Under the pieces are notes generated by a model, which saw only the letters and a list, made by a program, of their open reading frames with translations, was not told where the DNA came from and did not search any database. From assembly GCF_000814905.1 (NCBI RefSeq), contig NZ_JXAG01000048.1:1-64000 (forward strand): DNA of 64,000 nt, given 5' to 3'. This DNA comes from Enterobacter sp. Bisph1. GTDB taxonomy: Bacteria; Pseudomonadota; Gammaproteobacteria; Enterobacterales; Enterobacteriaceae. This document shows, piece after piece, positions 9,660 to 18,299 of the stretch. Numbering within the stretch: position 1 is the stretch's first letter; each line of letters starts with the position of its first letter. The position numbers were made by a program, and so were the translations under genes.

Positions 9660-9673
9660 TGGAACCGGTTCCA
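9660..9673. promoter_or_regulatory. PtxS-type operator of the kgu operon
   Basis: TGGAACCGGTTCCA is a perfect 14-bp palindrome with the central CG step typical of LacI-family operators. It differs at two symmetric positions from the published Pseudomonas PtxS box TGAAACCGGTTTCA. It lies 51 bp before the kguE ATG, where it could block or overlap the promoter. Confidence 0.85.
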
Positions 9674-9723
9674 TCTAGCGTTAATGATATTCGCAACCGA
9701 TATCACCGCCGGGGAATTGATTC

Positions 9724-10485
9724 ATGCCAGCAAAAATTATCGTTGTCACTGCCGCCTACGGCCACGCGCAAATCGAGGCGCTGGGCGGGCAACTGGCGCT
9801 GCTGCCGATCGTTGCCGAAGCCGGGGCCGACGGCGTAGAGATCCGCCGTGAGCTGTTAAATGAAGAAGCCTTAAAGCATCTGCCCTCGCTGGCCTCCGCT
9901 ATCGATTTGCATAACCTGCAGGCTTGCTACTCCGCGCCTGAAGCGCTGTTTCAGGAAGACGGTACGTTAAACCCGCGCTTACCGGCCCTGCTGCTGGAAG
10001 CGCAGGCGCTGAAAGCCCTGTGGCTCAAAGTCTCCCTCGGTCATTTTACTCAACACAGTCATCTTGAAACCTTGCGCGGCTGGCTGGCGGCAAGTCCGGT
10101 GCCGCTGGTTGTGGAAAATGATCAGACGTCGTGCGGCAAACTCGCGCCGATGCTGCGTTTTAACGCCGCCTGCCACACCCTGGCGCTGCCGGTGAGCCTG
10201 ACTTTCGACACCGGTAACTGGCTGTGGGTGGGCGAGCAGCCCGAAGAGGCCGCGCGCCAGTTAGCCCCGGCGGTCAGTTATATCCATGTTAAAGCCGCCG
10301 TTGCTCACGGTGACGGTTTCCGCGCCGTGCCGCCGGACGCTGCCGATAGCCGCTGGCTGGCGCTGCTGAAAGACTTACCCGCCGATGTGCCGCGCGGTAT
10401 TGAATTTCCGCTGGAAGGTGAGGATCTGACCGACGTCACCCGCCATTACGTTAACTTGTTACGCGAGGAGGCTCCTTATGCATAA
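9724..10485 (+). CDS. kguE: Sugar-phosphate isomerase/epimerase-like protein KguE
   Basis: A 253-aa TIM-barrel protein of the xylose-isomerase-like family. Candidate active-site segments include GADGVEIRRELL, VVENDQTSCGK, LTFDTGNWLWVG and GIEFPLEGED, which supply the acidic residues and His expected for metal binding. It is first in the operon and overlaps kguK by 8 nt. KguE accompanies 2-ketogluconate catabolism genes in Pseudomonas and enterobacteria, but its exact reaction is not settled. A GGGG ribosome site precedes the ATG. Confidence 0.82.
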   Translation: MPAKIIVVTAAYGHAQIEALGGQLALLPIVAEAGADGVEIRRELLNEEALKHLPSLASAIDLHNLQACYSAPEALFQEDGTLNPRLPALLLEAQALKALWLKVSLGHFTQHSHLETLRGWLAASPVPLVVENDQTSCGKLAPMLRFNAACHTLALPVSLTFDTGNWLWVGEQPEEAARQLAPAVSYIHVKAAVAHGDGFRAVPPDAADSRWLALLKDLPADVPRGIEFPLEGEDLTDVTRHYVNLLREEAPYA

Positions 10486-11419
10486 GGCGCTGGATGTCAT
10501 CACCATTGGCGAAGCGATGGCGATGTTTGTCGCTAGCGAAACCGGCGATCTGGCCGATGTCGGGCAGTTTATTAAGCGGGCGGCGGGAGCGGAGCTAAAT
10601 GTCGCTACCGGGCTGGCGCGCCTTGGTTTTCAGGTCAGTTGGGTCAGCCGCGTGGGCGACGACAGCTTTGGCCGCTTCATCCTCAATACGCTGCGTAATG
10701 AAAATATCAGTACGGCGGGTGTGACGATTGATACCCGTTACAGAACCGGTTTTCAGCTGAAATCTAAAACCGAAGATGGAACCGATCCCATCGTCGAGTA
10801 TTTCCGTAAAGGTTCGGCAGCCAGCTACCTGTCAACGGAAGATTTTCACGCCGGGCTGTTCAGCGAGGCGCGCCATCTGCATTTAAGCGGCGTGGCCGCC
10901 GCGCTTTCCGCGTCCTCCTATGGGCTGCTGGAACACGCGGCGCAGAACATGAAATCCCACGGCAAAACCATTTCCTTTGATCCCAATCTGCGCCCGGTGC
11001 TGTGGAGCAGCGAAGCGGAGATGATCGACAAGCTCAACCGTCTCGCCTTTCAGGCCGACTGGGTTCTGCCGGGGTTAAAAGAGGGAATGATCCTGACGGG
11101 TGAACAAACCGCCGAAGGCATTGCCGATTTTTATCTGCAACGCGGTGTCCAGGCGGTAGTGATTAAAACCGGTGCCGATGGTGCCTGGTTTAAGAGTACT
11201 AACGGCGAACAGGGGAACGTTGCGCCGGTCGCCGTCGAGCATGTTGTCGATACGGTCGGTGCCGGGGACGGTTTCGCCGTCGGGGTGATAAGCGCCCTGC
11301 TGGAAGGAAAAACCTTGCCCGACGCGGTGCGGCGCGGCAATGCCATCGGCGCACGAGCTATTCAGGTGCCGGGCGACAGCGAAGGATTGCCAACACGCGC
11401 GGAGCTGGGCGCGCTATAA
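10478..11419 (+). CDS. kguK: 2-ketogluconate kinase (PfkB/ribokinase family)
   Basis: A 313-aa PfkB-family sugar kinase. The N-terminal signature region GAELNVATGLARLGFQVSWVSRVGDDSFG (about residues 36-64) and the C-terminal anion-hole/catalytic motif DTVGAGDGFAVGV (about residues 249-261) are both present. From its operon the likely reaction is ATP-dependent phosphorylation of 2-ketogluconate to 2-keto-6-phosphogluconate. The paralogous KDG kinase KdgK is the main alternative; the neighbours favour KguK. The start overlaps kguE, suggesting translational coupling. Confidence 0.82.
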   Translation: MHKALDVITIGEAMAMFVASETGDLADVGQFIKRAAGAELNVATGLARLGFQVSWVSRVGDDSFGRFILNTLRNENISTAGVTIDTRYRTGFQLKSKTEDGTDPIVEYFRKGSAASYLSTEDFHAGLFSEARHLHLSGVAAALSASSYGLLEHAAQNMKSHGKTISFDPNLRPVLWSSEAEMIDKLNRLAFQADWVLPGLKEGMILTGEQTAEGIADFYLQRGVQAVVIKTGADGAWFKSTNGEQGNVAPVAVEHVVDTVGAGDGFAVGVISALLEGKTLPDAVRRGNAIGARAIQVPGDSEGLPTRAELGAL

Positions 11420-11501
11420 CGCCGCGCTTCGCCAAATAATAGAATGCCGCGCTGTACCCTACATGCAGGCGGTTAACAACCTCAACCACAGAGGCAACCT
11501 T

Positions 11502-12791
11502 ATGAACGCCACAAATCCGACAAAACGCTGGCTGTATATCATGCCCATCGTGTTCATTACTTACAGCCTGGCCTATCTCGATCGCGCCAACTTCAGTTTC
11601 GCCTCTGCGGCGGGCATTAATGAAGATTTAGGCATCACCAAAGGCGTCTCCTCCCTGTTAGGCGCGCTGTTCTTCCTCGGCTACTTTTTCTTCCAGATCC
11701 CCGGAGCGGTTTACGCCGAAAGACGCAGCGTACGCAAGCTTATCTTTATCTGCCTAATTCTGTGGGGCGGCTGCGCCTCATTAACTGGCGTCGTGAGTAA
11801 TATCCCGATGCTGGCCGCCATCCGCTTTATTCTTGGCGTGGTGGAAGCCGCCGTCATGCCCGCGATGCTTATCTATATCAGCAACTGGTTTACCAAATCC
11901 GAACGCTCGCGCGCCAACACCTTCCTGATCCTCGGCAATCCGGTGACGGTGCTGTGGATGTCCATCGTTTCCGGTTATTTGATCCAATCCTTCGGCTGGC
12001 GCGAGATGTTTATTATCGAGGGTATTCCGGCGGTGATTTGGGCCTTCTGCTGGTGGGTGCTGGTAAAAGACAAACCGAGCCAGGCGAACTGGCTGTCGCA
12101 AGAAGAGAAAACCGCGCTGCAAACGCAGTTGGATAAAGAGCAGCAGGGAATTAAAGCCGTACGCAACTACAGCGAGGCGTTCCGTTCCCGCAATGTGGTG
12201 CTGCTGTGCCTGCAATATTTCGCCTGGAGTATTGGCGTGTATGGTTTTGTACTGTGGCTGCCGTCGATTATTCGCAGCGGCGGTGAGAATCTGGGCATGG
12301 TAGAAGTGGGCTGGCTCTCCGCCGTGCCTTACCTGGCGGCAACGATAGCAATGATCCTTGCGTCCTGGGCTTCCGATAAGCTGCAAAACCGCAAACTGTT
12401 TGTCTGGCCGCTGCTGCTGATTGGCGCTTTTGCCTTTATTGGCTCATGGGCGGTCGGGGCGAACCATTTCTGGATTTCCTATTCACTGCTGGTGATTGCC
12501 GGTGCGGCGATGTACGCGCCTTACGGGCCTTTCTTCGCCATTATTCCTGAAATGCTGCCGCGTAATGTCGCGGGCGGCGCGATGGCCCTGATTAATAGCA
12601 TGGGCGCGCTCGGCTCGTTTTGCGGCTCGTGGGTGGTGGGCTATCTCAATGGCGCAACGGGCAGCCCGGCAGCTTCGTACATTTTCATGGGGGTAGCGCT
12701 TTTCGCCTCCGTATGGCTTACTTTAATCGTTAAGCCTGCTAACAATAAGCAGATTTCGGCAGGCGCACCATCACAAGGGAAAATCGCATGA
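11502..12791 (+). CDS. kguT: MFS transporter, 2-ketogluconate permease type (ACS family)
   Basis: A 429-aa, 12-helix transporter of the anion:cation symporter branch of the MFS. The family signature [10 protein letters not shown] follows helix 1, and a central hydrophilic loop (about residues 190-225) separates the two halves. In the kgu context the substrate is most likely 2-ketogluconate taken up with protons. The start at 11502 has GAGG seven bases upstream and fits the family N-terminus; the frame is open from 11340 but the extra residues do not look like protein. The stop overlaps the next gene by 4 nt (ATGA). Confidence 0.82.
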   Translation: MNATNPTKRWLYIMPIVFITYSLAYLDRANFSFASAAGINEDLGITKGVSSLLGALFFLGYFFFQIPGAVYAERRSVRKLIFICLILWGGCASLTGVVSNIPMLAAIRFILGVVEAAVMPAMLIYISNWFTKSERSRANTFLILGNPVTVLWMSIVSGYLIQSFGWREMFIIEGIPAVIWAFCWWVLVKDKPSQANWLSQEEKTALQTQLDKEQQGIKAVRNYSEAFRSRNVVLLCLQYFAWSIGVYGFVLWLPSIIRSGGENLGMVEVGWLSAVPYLAATIAMILASWASDKLQNRKLFVWPLLLIGAFAFIGSWAVGANHFWISYSLLVIAGAAMYAPYGPFFAIIPEMLPRNVAGGAMALINSMGALGSFCGSWVVGYLNGATGSPAASYIFMGVALFASVWLTLIVKPANNKQISAGAPSQGKIA

Positions 12792-13762
12792 AGCCATCCA
12801 TCATCTTGTATAAAGCCTTGCCCGATGACCTGTTACAGCGTCTGCAAGACCATTTTAACGTCACCCGCGTCGAGAACTTAAAGCCGGAAACGGTGCAGCA
12901 GCACGCTGAGGTCTTTGCCAGTGCGCAAGGGCTGCTGGGTTCCAGCGAAACCGTTGATAGCGCGCTGCTGGAGAAGATGCCGGCGCTTCGCGCCACGTCG
13001 ACCATTTCGGTAGGCTATGACAACTTTGATGTCGATGCGCTGAACGCACGCAAAATCTTACTGATGCATACGCCGACGGTACTGACGGAAACCGTCGCCG
13101 ATACGATGATGGCGCTGGTGCTCAGCAGCGCACGCCGGGTAGTTGAAGTGGCGGAACGGGTGAAAGCGGGCGAATGGAAATCCGGCATTGGCGCAGACTG
13201 GTTCGGCATCGATGTGCACCATAAAACGATGGGCATTATTGGTATGGGCCGTATTGGTCTTGCGCTGGCGCAGCGCGCGCATTTCGGCTTCGGCATGCCG
13301 ATTCTCTACAATGCGCGCCGTCATCACGCCGAGGCGGAAGAGCGCTTCCAGGCACGCTATTGCGATTTAGACACGCTGCTAAAAGAGTCTGATTTTGTCT
13401 GCCTGGTGCTGCCGCTGACGGAAGAGACTCACCATCTGATCGGTAAGAAGCAGTTCGAATTAATGAAAAAGTCAGCCATTTTTATTAACGCCGGGCGCGG
13501 CCCGGTGGTCGATGAAGCGGCGCTGATAGAGGCTCTGCAAAGCGGCGAGATCCACGCCGCCGGGCTGGATGTGTTTGAAAAAGAGCCGGTGGCGGTAGAT
13601 TCGCCGTTGCTGTCGCTGCCGAATGTGGTGGCGCTGCCGCATATCGGTTCTGCGACCCATGAAACTCGCTACAACATGGCCGCCTGCGCTGTCGATAACC
13701 TGATTGACGCCCTAAACGGCAAGGTTGAGAAGAACTGCGTTAACCCGCAAATTTTGCGCTAA
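12788..13762 (+). CDS. ghrB: 2-ketoacid reductase GhrB / KguD
   Basis: A 324-aa D-2-hydroxyacid dehydrogenase, the same length as E. coli GhrB. The NAD(P)-binding [12 protein letters not shown] motif lies near residues 153-164, and the catalytic Arg, Glu and His appear in INAGRGP, DVFEKEP and [13 protein letters not shown]. coli GhrB reduces glyoxylate, hydroxypyruvate and 2-ketogluconate with NADPH. As last gene of this operon it probably acts as KguD, reducing 2-keto-6-phosphogluconate to 6-phosphogluconate. In E. coli ghrB is at this chromosomal position but without the kgu genes. Which substrate dominates cannot be read from sequence. Confidence 0.9.
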   Translation: MKPSIILYKALPDDLLQRLQDHFNVTRVENLKPETVQQHAEVFASAQGLLGSSETVDSALLEKMPALRATSTISVGYDNFDVDALNARKILLMHTPTVLTETVADTMMALVLSSARRVVEVAERVKAGEWKSGIGADWFGIDVHHKTMGIIGMGRIGLALAQRAHFGFGMPILYNARRHHAEAEERFQARYCDLDTLLKESDFVCLVLPLTEETHHLIGKKQFELMKKSAIFINAGRGPVVDEAALIEALQSGEIHAAGLDVFEKEPVAVDSPLLSLPNVVALPHIGSATHETRYNMAACAVDNLIDALNGKVEKNCVNPQILR

Positions 13763-13774
13763 ATCCGGCGCAAT

Positions 13775-13806
13775 AAAAAAGAGGCGAACCTGTCGCCTCT
13801 TTTTTT
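13775..13806. terminator. Bidirectional terminator between ghrB and yiaF
   Basis: A perfect 13-bp stem (AAAAAAGAGGCGA with TCGCCTCTTTTTT) around a 6-nt loop, with T runs in both directions. It ends both the kgu-ghrB operon and the convergent yiaF. Confidence 0.92.
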
Positions 13807-13818
13807 GCCCGCACCAGA

Positions 13819-14532
13819 TTACTGCTGGGTGGCGGAAACCGTTGCGGTCCAGGCCTGGGTAAACGCCTGATGCTGCGCCGCCAGCGGCCCAATCAGCGCA
13901 TTATACTGGCTGGCCTGCTGGGAGGTCGGGAACTGAATACCGTTCGCGACAAAGCTCACCTGCGTGCCCTGCTGGGCAATAAAATCGCCCACCTGCACCA
14001 GCTGCTGCGTGAAGACCTGTGCCGCCGGAATCAGCGGTTGCAGCGCATTCGCCGGATTGGTCACCACTTTGGTATAGATCTGATCGAAGACCGGTTTTAA
14101 ATCGTCAGCCTGTTTTAACGCCGCACGTGAGGTATCCGCCTGCATTTTGGCGTTTTGCAGCTGCTGGCTCAGCACCCCCAGCGAACCATTGGCCTGGCGA
14201 AGCGGTTCACGCTGCGTCATATAATCCTGCGGTACGCGGATGGCGTTAACGCTGTCCACTACCGGGCGCAGACCGGAATCCATCGCCTGGTTAACCTGCT
14301 GGGAATAGCCATAGATAATGGCGTAGTCAGAGACAAACGGGCCAAACTGTTTTTTCTGATCTGCCGTCAGCGCGGGCAGGCGTTCGCTGCTGCGCATTGC
14401 CGTATTTTGCAGGAAATCGATAAACGCCTTGCGCTGATCGCCCTCTTTATCAAAACACCCACTCAGGCTAACTACCATTAATAACGCCGCAAGAGACGCG
14501 AACCAGCGAGAGCAGGACTTTCCTGTCGCCAT
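13819..14532 (-). CDS. yiaF: Lipoprotein YiaF (DUF3053)
   Basis: A 237-aa protein nearly identical in its N-terminus to E. coli YiaF (236 aa). It has a lipoprotein signal with lipobox LSGC (Cys near residue 26) followed by FDKEG; Asp at +3 rather than +2 suggests outer-membrane sorting. The mature part is helical and Gln-rich. Function unknown; DUF3053 family. The start at 14532 has an AAAGGAG site 7 nt upstream. Confidence 0.93.
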   Translation of the reverse strand: MATGKSCSRWFASLAALLMVVSLSGCFDKEGDQRKAFIDFLQNTAMRSSERLPALTADQKKQFGPFVSDYAIIYGYSQQVNQAMDSGLRPVVDSVNAIRVPQDYMTQREPLRQANGSLGVLSQQLQNAKMQADTSRAALKQADDLKPVFDQIYTKVVTNPANALQPLIPAAQVFTQQLVQVGDFIAQQGTQVSFVANGIQFPTSQQASQYNALIGPLAAQHQAFTQAWTATVSATQQ

Positions 14533-14921
14533 TTTGTTACTCCTTTCACCCAAAAATCGCATACCGGCACACGCGTGCCTGAAGGCTTACAAGGATAGTC
14601 CAGGTCAGGCTCGCAAGATACCCCTGCGATGCATTCTTAACTTCACTAATCCGACCTGGCATGAAATTTTCCGCGAAGCGGTTCAGATAATTCTTAATCG
14701 ATAATTTTGCATTAGGTTTACAAAAATATACTAAATATTCTCACTCTGATAATTATCAACTAATTAAGCGCAAAGAAAGTGCCAAAAGGTATATTTCATG
14801 CACATCAATAAACCTTTACCAGGCGATTAGTCACTGCCGCAACTACACACCAGGAATTTTCACGACTATTCTTAACGAGCTGTATCACGATCCCGCTGTG
14901 TGATTTTACGAGGAGTTCTCA
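14533..14921. other. Divergent yiaF / yiaG intergenic region
   Basis: 389 bp, AT-rich in the middle, with no open frame. A perfect 12-bp palindrome, TGATAATTATCA (14747-14758), lies 164 bp before yiaG. It resembles the core of Fur-type sites but is shorter than the full 19-bp box, so the binder is unknown. A GGAG ribosome site precedes yiaG. Confidence 0.5.
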
Positions 14922-15215
14922 ATGGAGTACAAAGATCCACAATTTGAACTGCTGAGCAGTCTGGAACAGATTGTTTTTAAAAATAACGTAACGCAGCCGG
15001 TAACCCTTAGCAAAAAGCCGAATTCTTTTAGTGACTTTGAACAATTGCGACGTGGAACCGGGCTGAAAATAGATGACTTCGCGCGCGCGATGGGCGTCTC
15101 CGTTTCTATGGTGTACGAATGGGAATCACAACGTATAAAACCCACCGCTACCGAAATGAAACTGATGCGACTTATTCATGCGAACCCGACGCTCAGTAAG
15201 CAGTTAATTGATTAA
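14922..15215 (+). CDS. yiaG: HTH transcriptional regulator YiaG
   Basis: A 97-aa XRE-type DNA-binding protein, one residue longer than remembered E. coli YiaG. The helix-turn-helix covers about residues 48-75 (GLKIDDFARAMGVSVSMVYEWE), preceded by the conserved MEYKDP--ELLSSLEQIVFK stretch. The architecture resembles the antitoxin MqsA C-terminus and similar small regulators, but no toxin partner is adjacent. Targets unknown. In E. coli cspA follows; here cspA is absent and an unrelated accessory block begins. Confidence 0.92.
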   Translation: MEYKDPQFELLSSLEQIVFKNNVTQPVTLSKKPNSFSDFEQLRRGTGLKIDDFARAMGVSVSMVYEWESQRIKPTATEMKLMRLIHANPTLSKQLID

Positions 15216-15225
15216 ACCGTTTGCT

Positions 15226-15246
15226 ACCCCCGTCATCCGGGGGTTT
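15226..15246. terminator. Terminator between yiaG and the ABC-F gene
   Basis: ACCCCCG (15226-15232) pairs with CGGGGGT (15238-15244) with a 5-nt loop; TTT follows on the + strand. It sits 10 nt after the yiaG stop and 9 nt before the end of the convergent ABC-F gene. Confidence 0.75.
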
Positions 15247-15255
15247 ATGCTCTTC

Positions 15256-16875
15256 TTATTCCTCTTCGCAAAGCCAACCTTCTTCCCGCCATACCAAACT
15301 ATGCGTAAGTTTTAATCCCTCAAGAAACGCCTCATCGTGAGAAACCACCAATATTGCGCCCGGAAACGAGGCCAACGCCGCTTCAATAGCCTGGGTTGAT
15401 GCCAGATCGAGATGATTTGTCGGCTCATCCAGCAACAGCAACTGTGTTGCGTCACGCCGCCATAGCACACAAGCAAGTGCCGCTTTTAAGCGCTCGCCGC
15501 CGCTCAGAGCCGCCAGGGGGAGCGTAATTTTGTCTGCACTCAGCTGCAGCTGCGCCAGACGGCTGCGCAACATGCCCTCTTCTAAAGGCGTATCGCCGAG
15601 ATTAAGGTGCGCCATAACGGATAATGAGAGATCGAGCTGCGTTAAGTGCTGATCGAGGTACGCACAGGTCACCGACAGCTGGCAGCGCCCGGCACGCGGT
15701 GCCCGCTCACCCAACACAACTTTCAGCAGCGTCGATTTACCGCAGCCGTTTGGCCCGCGCACCGCAACGCGCATAGGGCCATCCAGCCGCCAGCTAAAGG
15801 GCGGGAGCGCGCTATGGGGTAGACAGAGTTCTTCCATCACCAGCACCTGTTTGCCCTCGGGTAACCGGCTGCCGGGCAGCGTAAACAGGATTGGAGCTTC
15901 ATCCTCTACCCGTTCCCGCGCCTGGTTCACGGCGCTGTTCAGAGTCTCATTCTGCTCGCGATGCTGCTGTCGCCAGCTGCCAGGCCGCTCTTTGGCAGCC
16001 CCTTTGTATTTCACCCGTTCAAACGACGCAATATTTAACGAATCGACCGTGCGCAGGGTATGCGCCGAGCGCCGCTGGCTGGCATCATGCTCTTTCTGCA
16101 TCCGGCTGCGGGCGCGGCGACGTTCATTGGCGGCGTGCTCAAGCATTGCCCGTGCGGCGAGCTGCTCCGCATCGCGCTGCTGCTGATAATCCGCATAATT
16201 GCCGCCGTAGCTGCGCAAGCCGCCGGGAGCGAGTTCAAGGATGCGCGGCATTTGTGCCAGTAGTTCACGATCGTGAGTCGCTACCAGCGCGCCGCCGTTT
16301 CGCCGCGCCAGCCAGGAGTAAAACCAGATGCGTCCCTGCCTGTCGAGATGATTGGTGGGTTCATCAAGCAGTAAATAGTCCGCATCGGCGATAAACGCCC
16401 CGCAGAGCAAGGCCCGCGCGCGCTCTCCGCCGCTCAGCGTGGCGGCGGGTGTATTCGGGTCGAACGCGGGCAGTCCGGCGTCCGCAAAAGCCGCCGCCAG
16501 CCGCTCCGCAAGATCCCAGTGACCTTCAAGCTTGTCGAGATCCTCCGGCTGGTATTCACCCTGCTCCACGCGCCGGCGGACGGCAAAAATATCGCCATAG
16601 CCCAGCAGTTGCGCGAGGGTTGTCTGTGCCGCGACGTCATGCTGCTGCGCCACATAAACCATTGAGCCGGCACGTTCGATATGACCGCTGGCGGGCGCTG
16701 CCAGCCCGGCGAGCAGACGCAGTAATTGTGTTTTGCCCGCGCCGTTGCGCCCCACCAGACCGCAAAGGGACGGTTCAAGGGCAAGATTTAGCGGGCCAAA
16801 AAGGGTCTCGCCCGACGGGAGCTGACAGGTGAGTTGATGCAAAATAAAGGCGGGGATACGGGCACAATGAGCCAT
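15256..16875 (-). CDS. ABC-F family ATPase (ribosome-associated type)
   Basis: A 539-aa soluble protein with two ATP-binding cassettes and no membrane segments. Cassette 1 has Walker A GRNGAGKT, signature LSGGERARAL and Walker B LLLDEPTNHLD. Cassette 2 has GPNGCGKST, LSGGERLKAAL and LLLDEPTNHLD. Between them lies a charged, Arg-rich linker (about residues 235-320) typical of ABC-F translation factors and antibiotic-protection proteins. The exact subfamily is not recognised; it differs from Uup, EttA, YheS and YbiT. The ATG at 16875 has AGGAG 5 nt upstream; a GTG two codons earlier overlaps that site. The gene replaces cspA relative to E. coli. Confidence 0.85.
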   Translation of the reverse strand: MAHCARIPAFILHQLTCQLPSGETLFGPLNLALEPSLCGLVGRNGAGKTQLLRLLAGLAAPASGHIERAGSMVYVAQQHDVAAQTTLAQLLGYGDIFAVRRRVEQGEYQPEDLDKLEGHWDLAERLAAAFADAGLPAFDPNTPAATLSGGERARALLCGAFIADADYLLLDEPTNHLDRQGRIWFYSWLARRNGGALVATHDRELLAQMPRILELAPGGLRSYGGNYADYQQQRDAEQLAARAMLEHAANERRRARSRMQKEHDASQRRSAHTLRTVDSLNIASFERVKYKGAAKERPGSWRQQHREQNETLNSAVNQARERVEDEAPILFTLPGSRLPEGKQVLVMEELCLPHSALPPFSWRLDGPMRVAVRGPNGCGKSTLLKVVLGERAPRAGRCQLSVTCAYLDQHLTQLDLSLSVMAHLNLGDTPLEEGMLRSRLAQLQLSADKITLPLAALSGGERLKAALACVLWRRDATQLLLLDEPTNHLDLASTQAIEAALASFPGAILVVSHDEAFLEGLKLTHSLVWREEGWLCEEE

Positions 16876-17287
16876 AAGCACTCCTGAATGAAATCAAAAA
16901 TGTCCCTGCGGCTGCCTGAGCAGTGAGCAAGGATGAGGATTCATCAGTCGTGTTTGTTCATTTTTAGCGTGCACTCCGGTGCGACGAGACGTTCGTCGCT
17001 GCAAAGAATAGAGGCATTATTGCGCCTCTTCAAGGTTAAATTTTCACCGCTTCATCGCAACAGGCTAATTATTTGCCCATGTTTGCCGATGAATAGTGTG
17101 ACTTAACCGAAAGTAGCAGACCGTGCAGGTAAACCGGAAGGCGATTTTTAGCAGGGAAAAGACGACGCGGCGCGTGAAACAAAACCTAACGCAGCCCGGA
17201 CGTCGAGCAACATTCATCAGGGAGGTGAACAGCCCGCAAGCCGTGCATGGTGCTGGTTTCAGGCAATGCATAACCAGACGAGAATGA
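16876..17287. other. Divergent ABC-F / CheY-like intergenic region
   Basis: 412 bp between divergently read genes. It holds the hairpins and mini-ORF described at 16944-16961 on the side of the ABC-F gene. On the CheY side I see no recognisable operator. The sequence just before the CheY-like start has only a weak GAG ribosome site. Confidence 0.5.
16944..16961 (-). promoter_or_regulatory. Possible leader mini-ORF of the ABC-F gene
   Basis: On the minus strand a 5-codon frame (MNKHD, stop) ends 68 nt before the ABC-F start. Upstream of it are three small hairpins: 17010-17029 (AGAGGC/GCCTCT), 16981-16999 (GCGACGA/TCGTCGC) and 16971-16982 (GCAC/GTGC); the last two share bases and cannot form together. 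Ribosome-mediated attenuation by leader peptides is known for antibiotic-responsive ABC-F genes. The application here is inference, and no clear ribosome site precedes the mini-ORF. Confidence 0.35.
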
Positions 17288-17659
17288 ATGATGTCGAAAT
17301 ATATCCTGATTGTCGATGACAGCCGCCTGTCACGCATGATTTCACGCCAGTATATGCTTAATCTGCATAGCGACTGGCAGATCGACGAAGCAGGAACCGG
17401 CGAAGAAGCGATTGAACTGGCATCGGCGAATGCACCTTACGCCATCCTGCTGGATCTGAATATGCCCGGTATCGGTGGCATAGAAACCGCTTCGCGTATC
17501 CGCCAGACGCATCCAGGTACGCACATCATCCTGCTCACCGCTAACGTACAGAACTCAATTCAAATCGCTGCGGACAAGCTTGGTGTGGGTTTTTTGCCCA
17601 AACCGTTGAAAGAGCCGCAACTCCACGCCCTGCTGAACGGACTGGAGAGCCATCCATGA
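17288..17659 (+). CDS. Single-domain response regulator (CheY-like)
   Basis: A 123-aa receiver domain and nothing else. All phosphorylation-site residues are in place: acidic pair Asp10-Asp11, phosphoacceptor Asp56 (LLDLNMPG), Thr84 and Lys105 (FLPKPL). It is first in a three-gene operon with a CheC-type phosphatase and a diguanylate cyclase, joined by a 4-nt overlap (ATGA at 17656). No histidine kinase or chemotaxis receptor is adjacent. The ATG at 17288 is followed directly by a second ATG at 17291, so the start is uncertain by one codon. It is distinct from the flagellar CheY. Confidence 0.9.
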   Translation: MMSKYILIVDDSRLSRMISRQYMLNLHSDWQIDEAGTGEEAIELASANAPYAILLDLNMPGIGGIETASRIRQTHPGTHIILLTANVQNSIQIAADKLGVGFLPKPLKEPQLHALLNGLESHP

Positions 17660-18297
17660 GTGAATTGCCAGATATCAGTGAGATTGAAACCGACAGCCTG
17701 ATGGAGATTTTCAATATCGGGGTCGGGCATGCCGCCGCAGCGATGAGTAATATCGTCAATGAAGAAGTGCGTATGTCAGTGCCGAAAATCCGCTTCACAC
17801 CGCGTTCCGAAGCCGCTAATGAACTGGGCGCCGGTATGACTTTATTCGGCATCAGCCAGCACTATCAGGGCGCTTATGCCACCGAAGCGATTTTAATGTT
17901 TCCTGAAGCCGCCAGCTTTGAAATTGTCCGCATGATGGTGGGCGATCTGATCCCCGCTCATGAGCTGGGTGAGATGGAACGCGAGGCGATGAGCGAAATT
18001 GGCAATATCGTACTCAATGCCTGCGTCGGTACGCTGGCCAATATGTTCCAGAAAGAGCTGCAAGGCTCGCTGCCGGTGGTTCGCGTGGGCAGCAGCAGGC
18101 AGATTCTGAATCCGAATAAAGAGGAAAACGATCCGCTGGTGATGATGCTGCGCATCGATTTTGCCCTTGAACGTCAGCAAATAGAGGGCTATCTGGCGTT
18201 TATCCTTGATATGTCGGCGCTGCGTGACTTACGTGAACAGATCCGGATTTATATCAGCCGCTTAGAAACCGGCAGTGTTCCAGACGGAATGCATTGA
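17656..18297 (+). CDS. CheC/CheX-family CheY-P phosphatase
   Basis: A 213-aa protein with both CheC active-site helices. Site 1 is EIFNIGVGHAAAAMS (Glu17, Asn20) and site 2 is MSEIGNIVLNACVGTL (Glu114, Asn117). In Thermotoga CheC these Glu/Asn pairs dephosphorylate CheY-P. Having both pairs and this length favours CheC over CheX. Its probable substrate is the CheY-like protein encoded immediately upstream, with which it overlaps by 4 nt. Enterobacterial chemotaxis normally uses CheZ, so CheC here points to a separate pathway. Confidence 0.88.
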   Translation: MSELPDISEIETDSLMEIFNIGVGHAAAAMSNIVNEEVRMSVPKIRFTPRSEAANELGAGMTLFGISQHYQGAYATEAILMFPEAASFEIVRMMVGDLIPAHELGEMEREAMSEIGNIVLNACVGTLANMFQKELQGSLPVVRVGSSRQILNPNKEENDPLVMMLRIDFALERQQIEGYLAFILDMSALRDLREQIRIYISRLETGSVPDGMH

Positions 18298-18299
18298 AT

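Noticed and set aside
14747-14758. Fur site TGATAATTATCA before yiaG
   Set aside because: It is a perfect 12-bp palindrome but too short for the full Fur box, and yiaG has no known iron link. It is recorded only as a palindrome.
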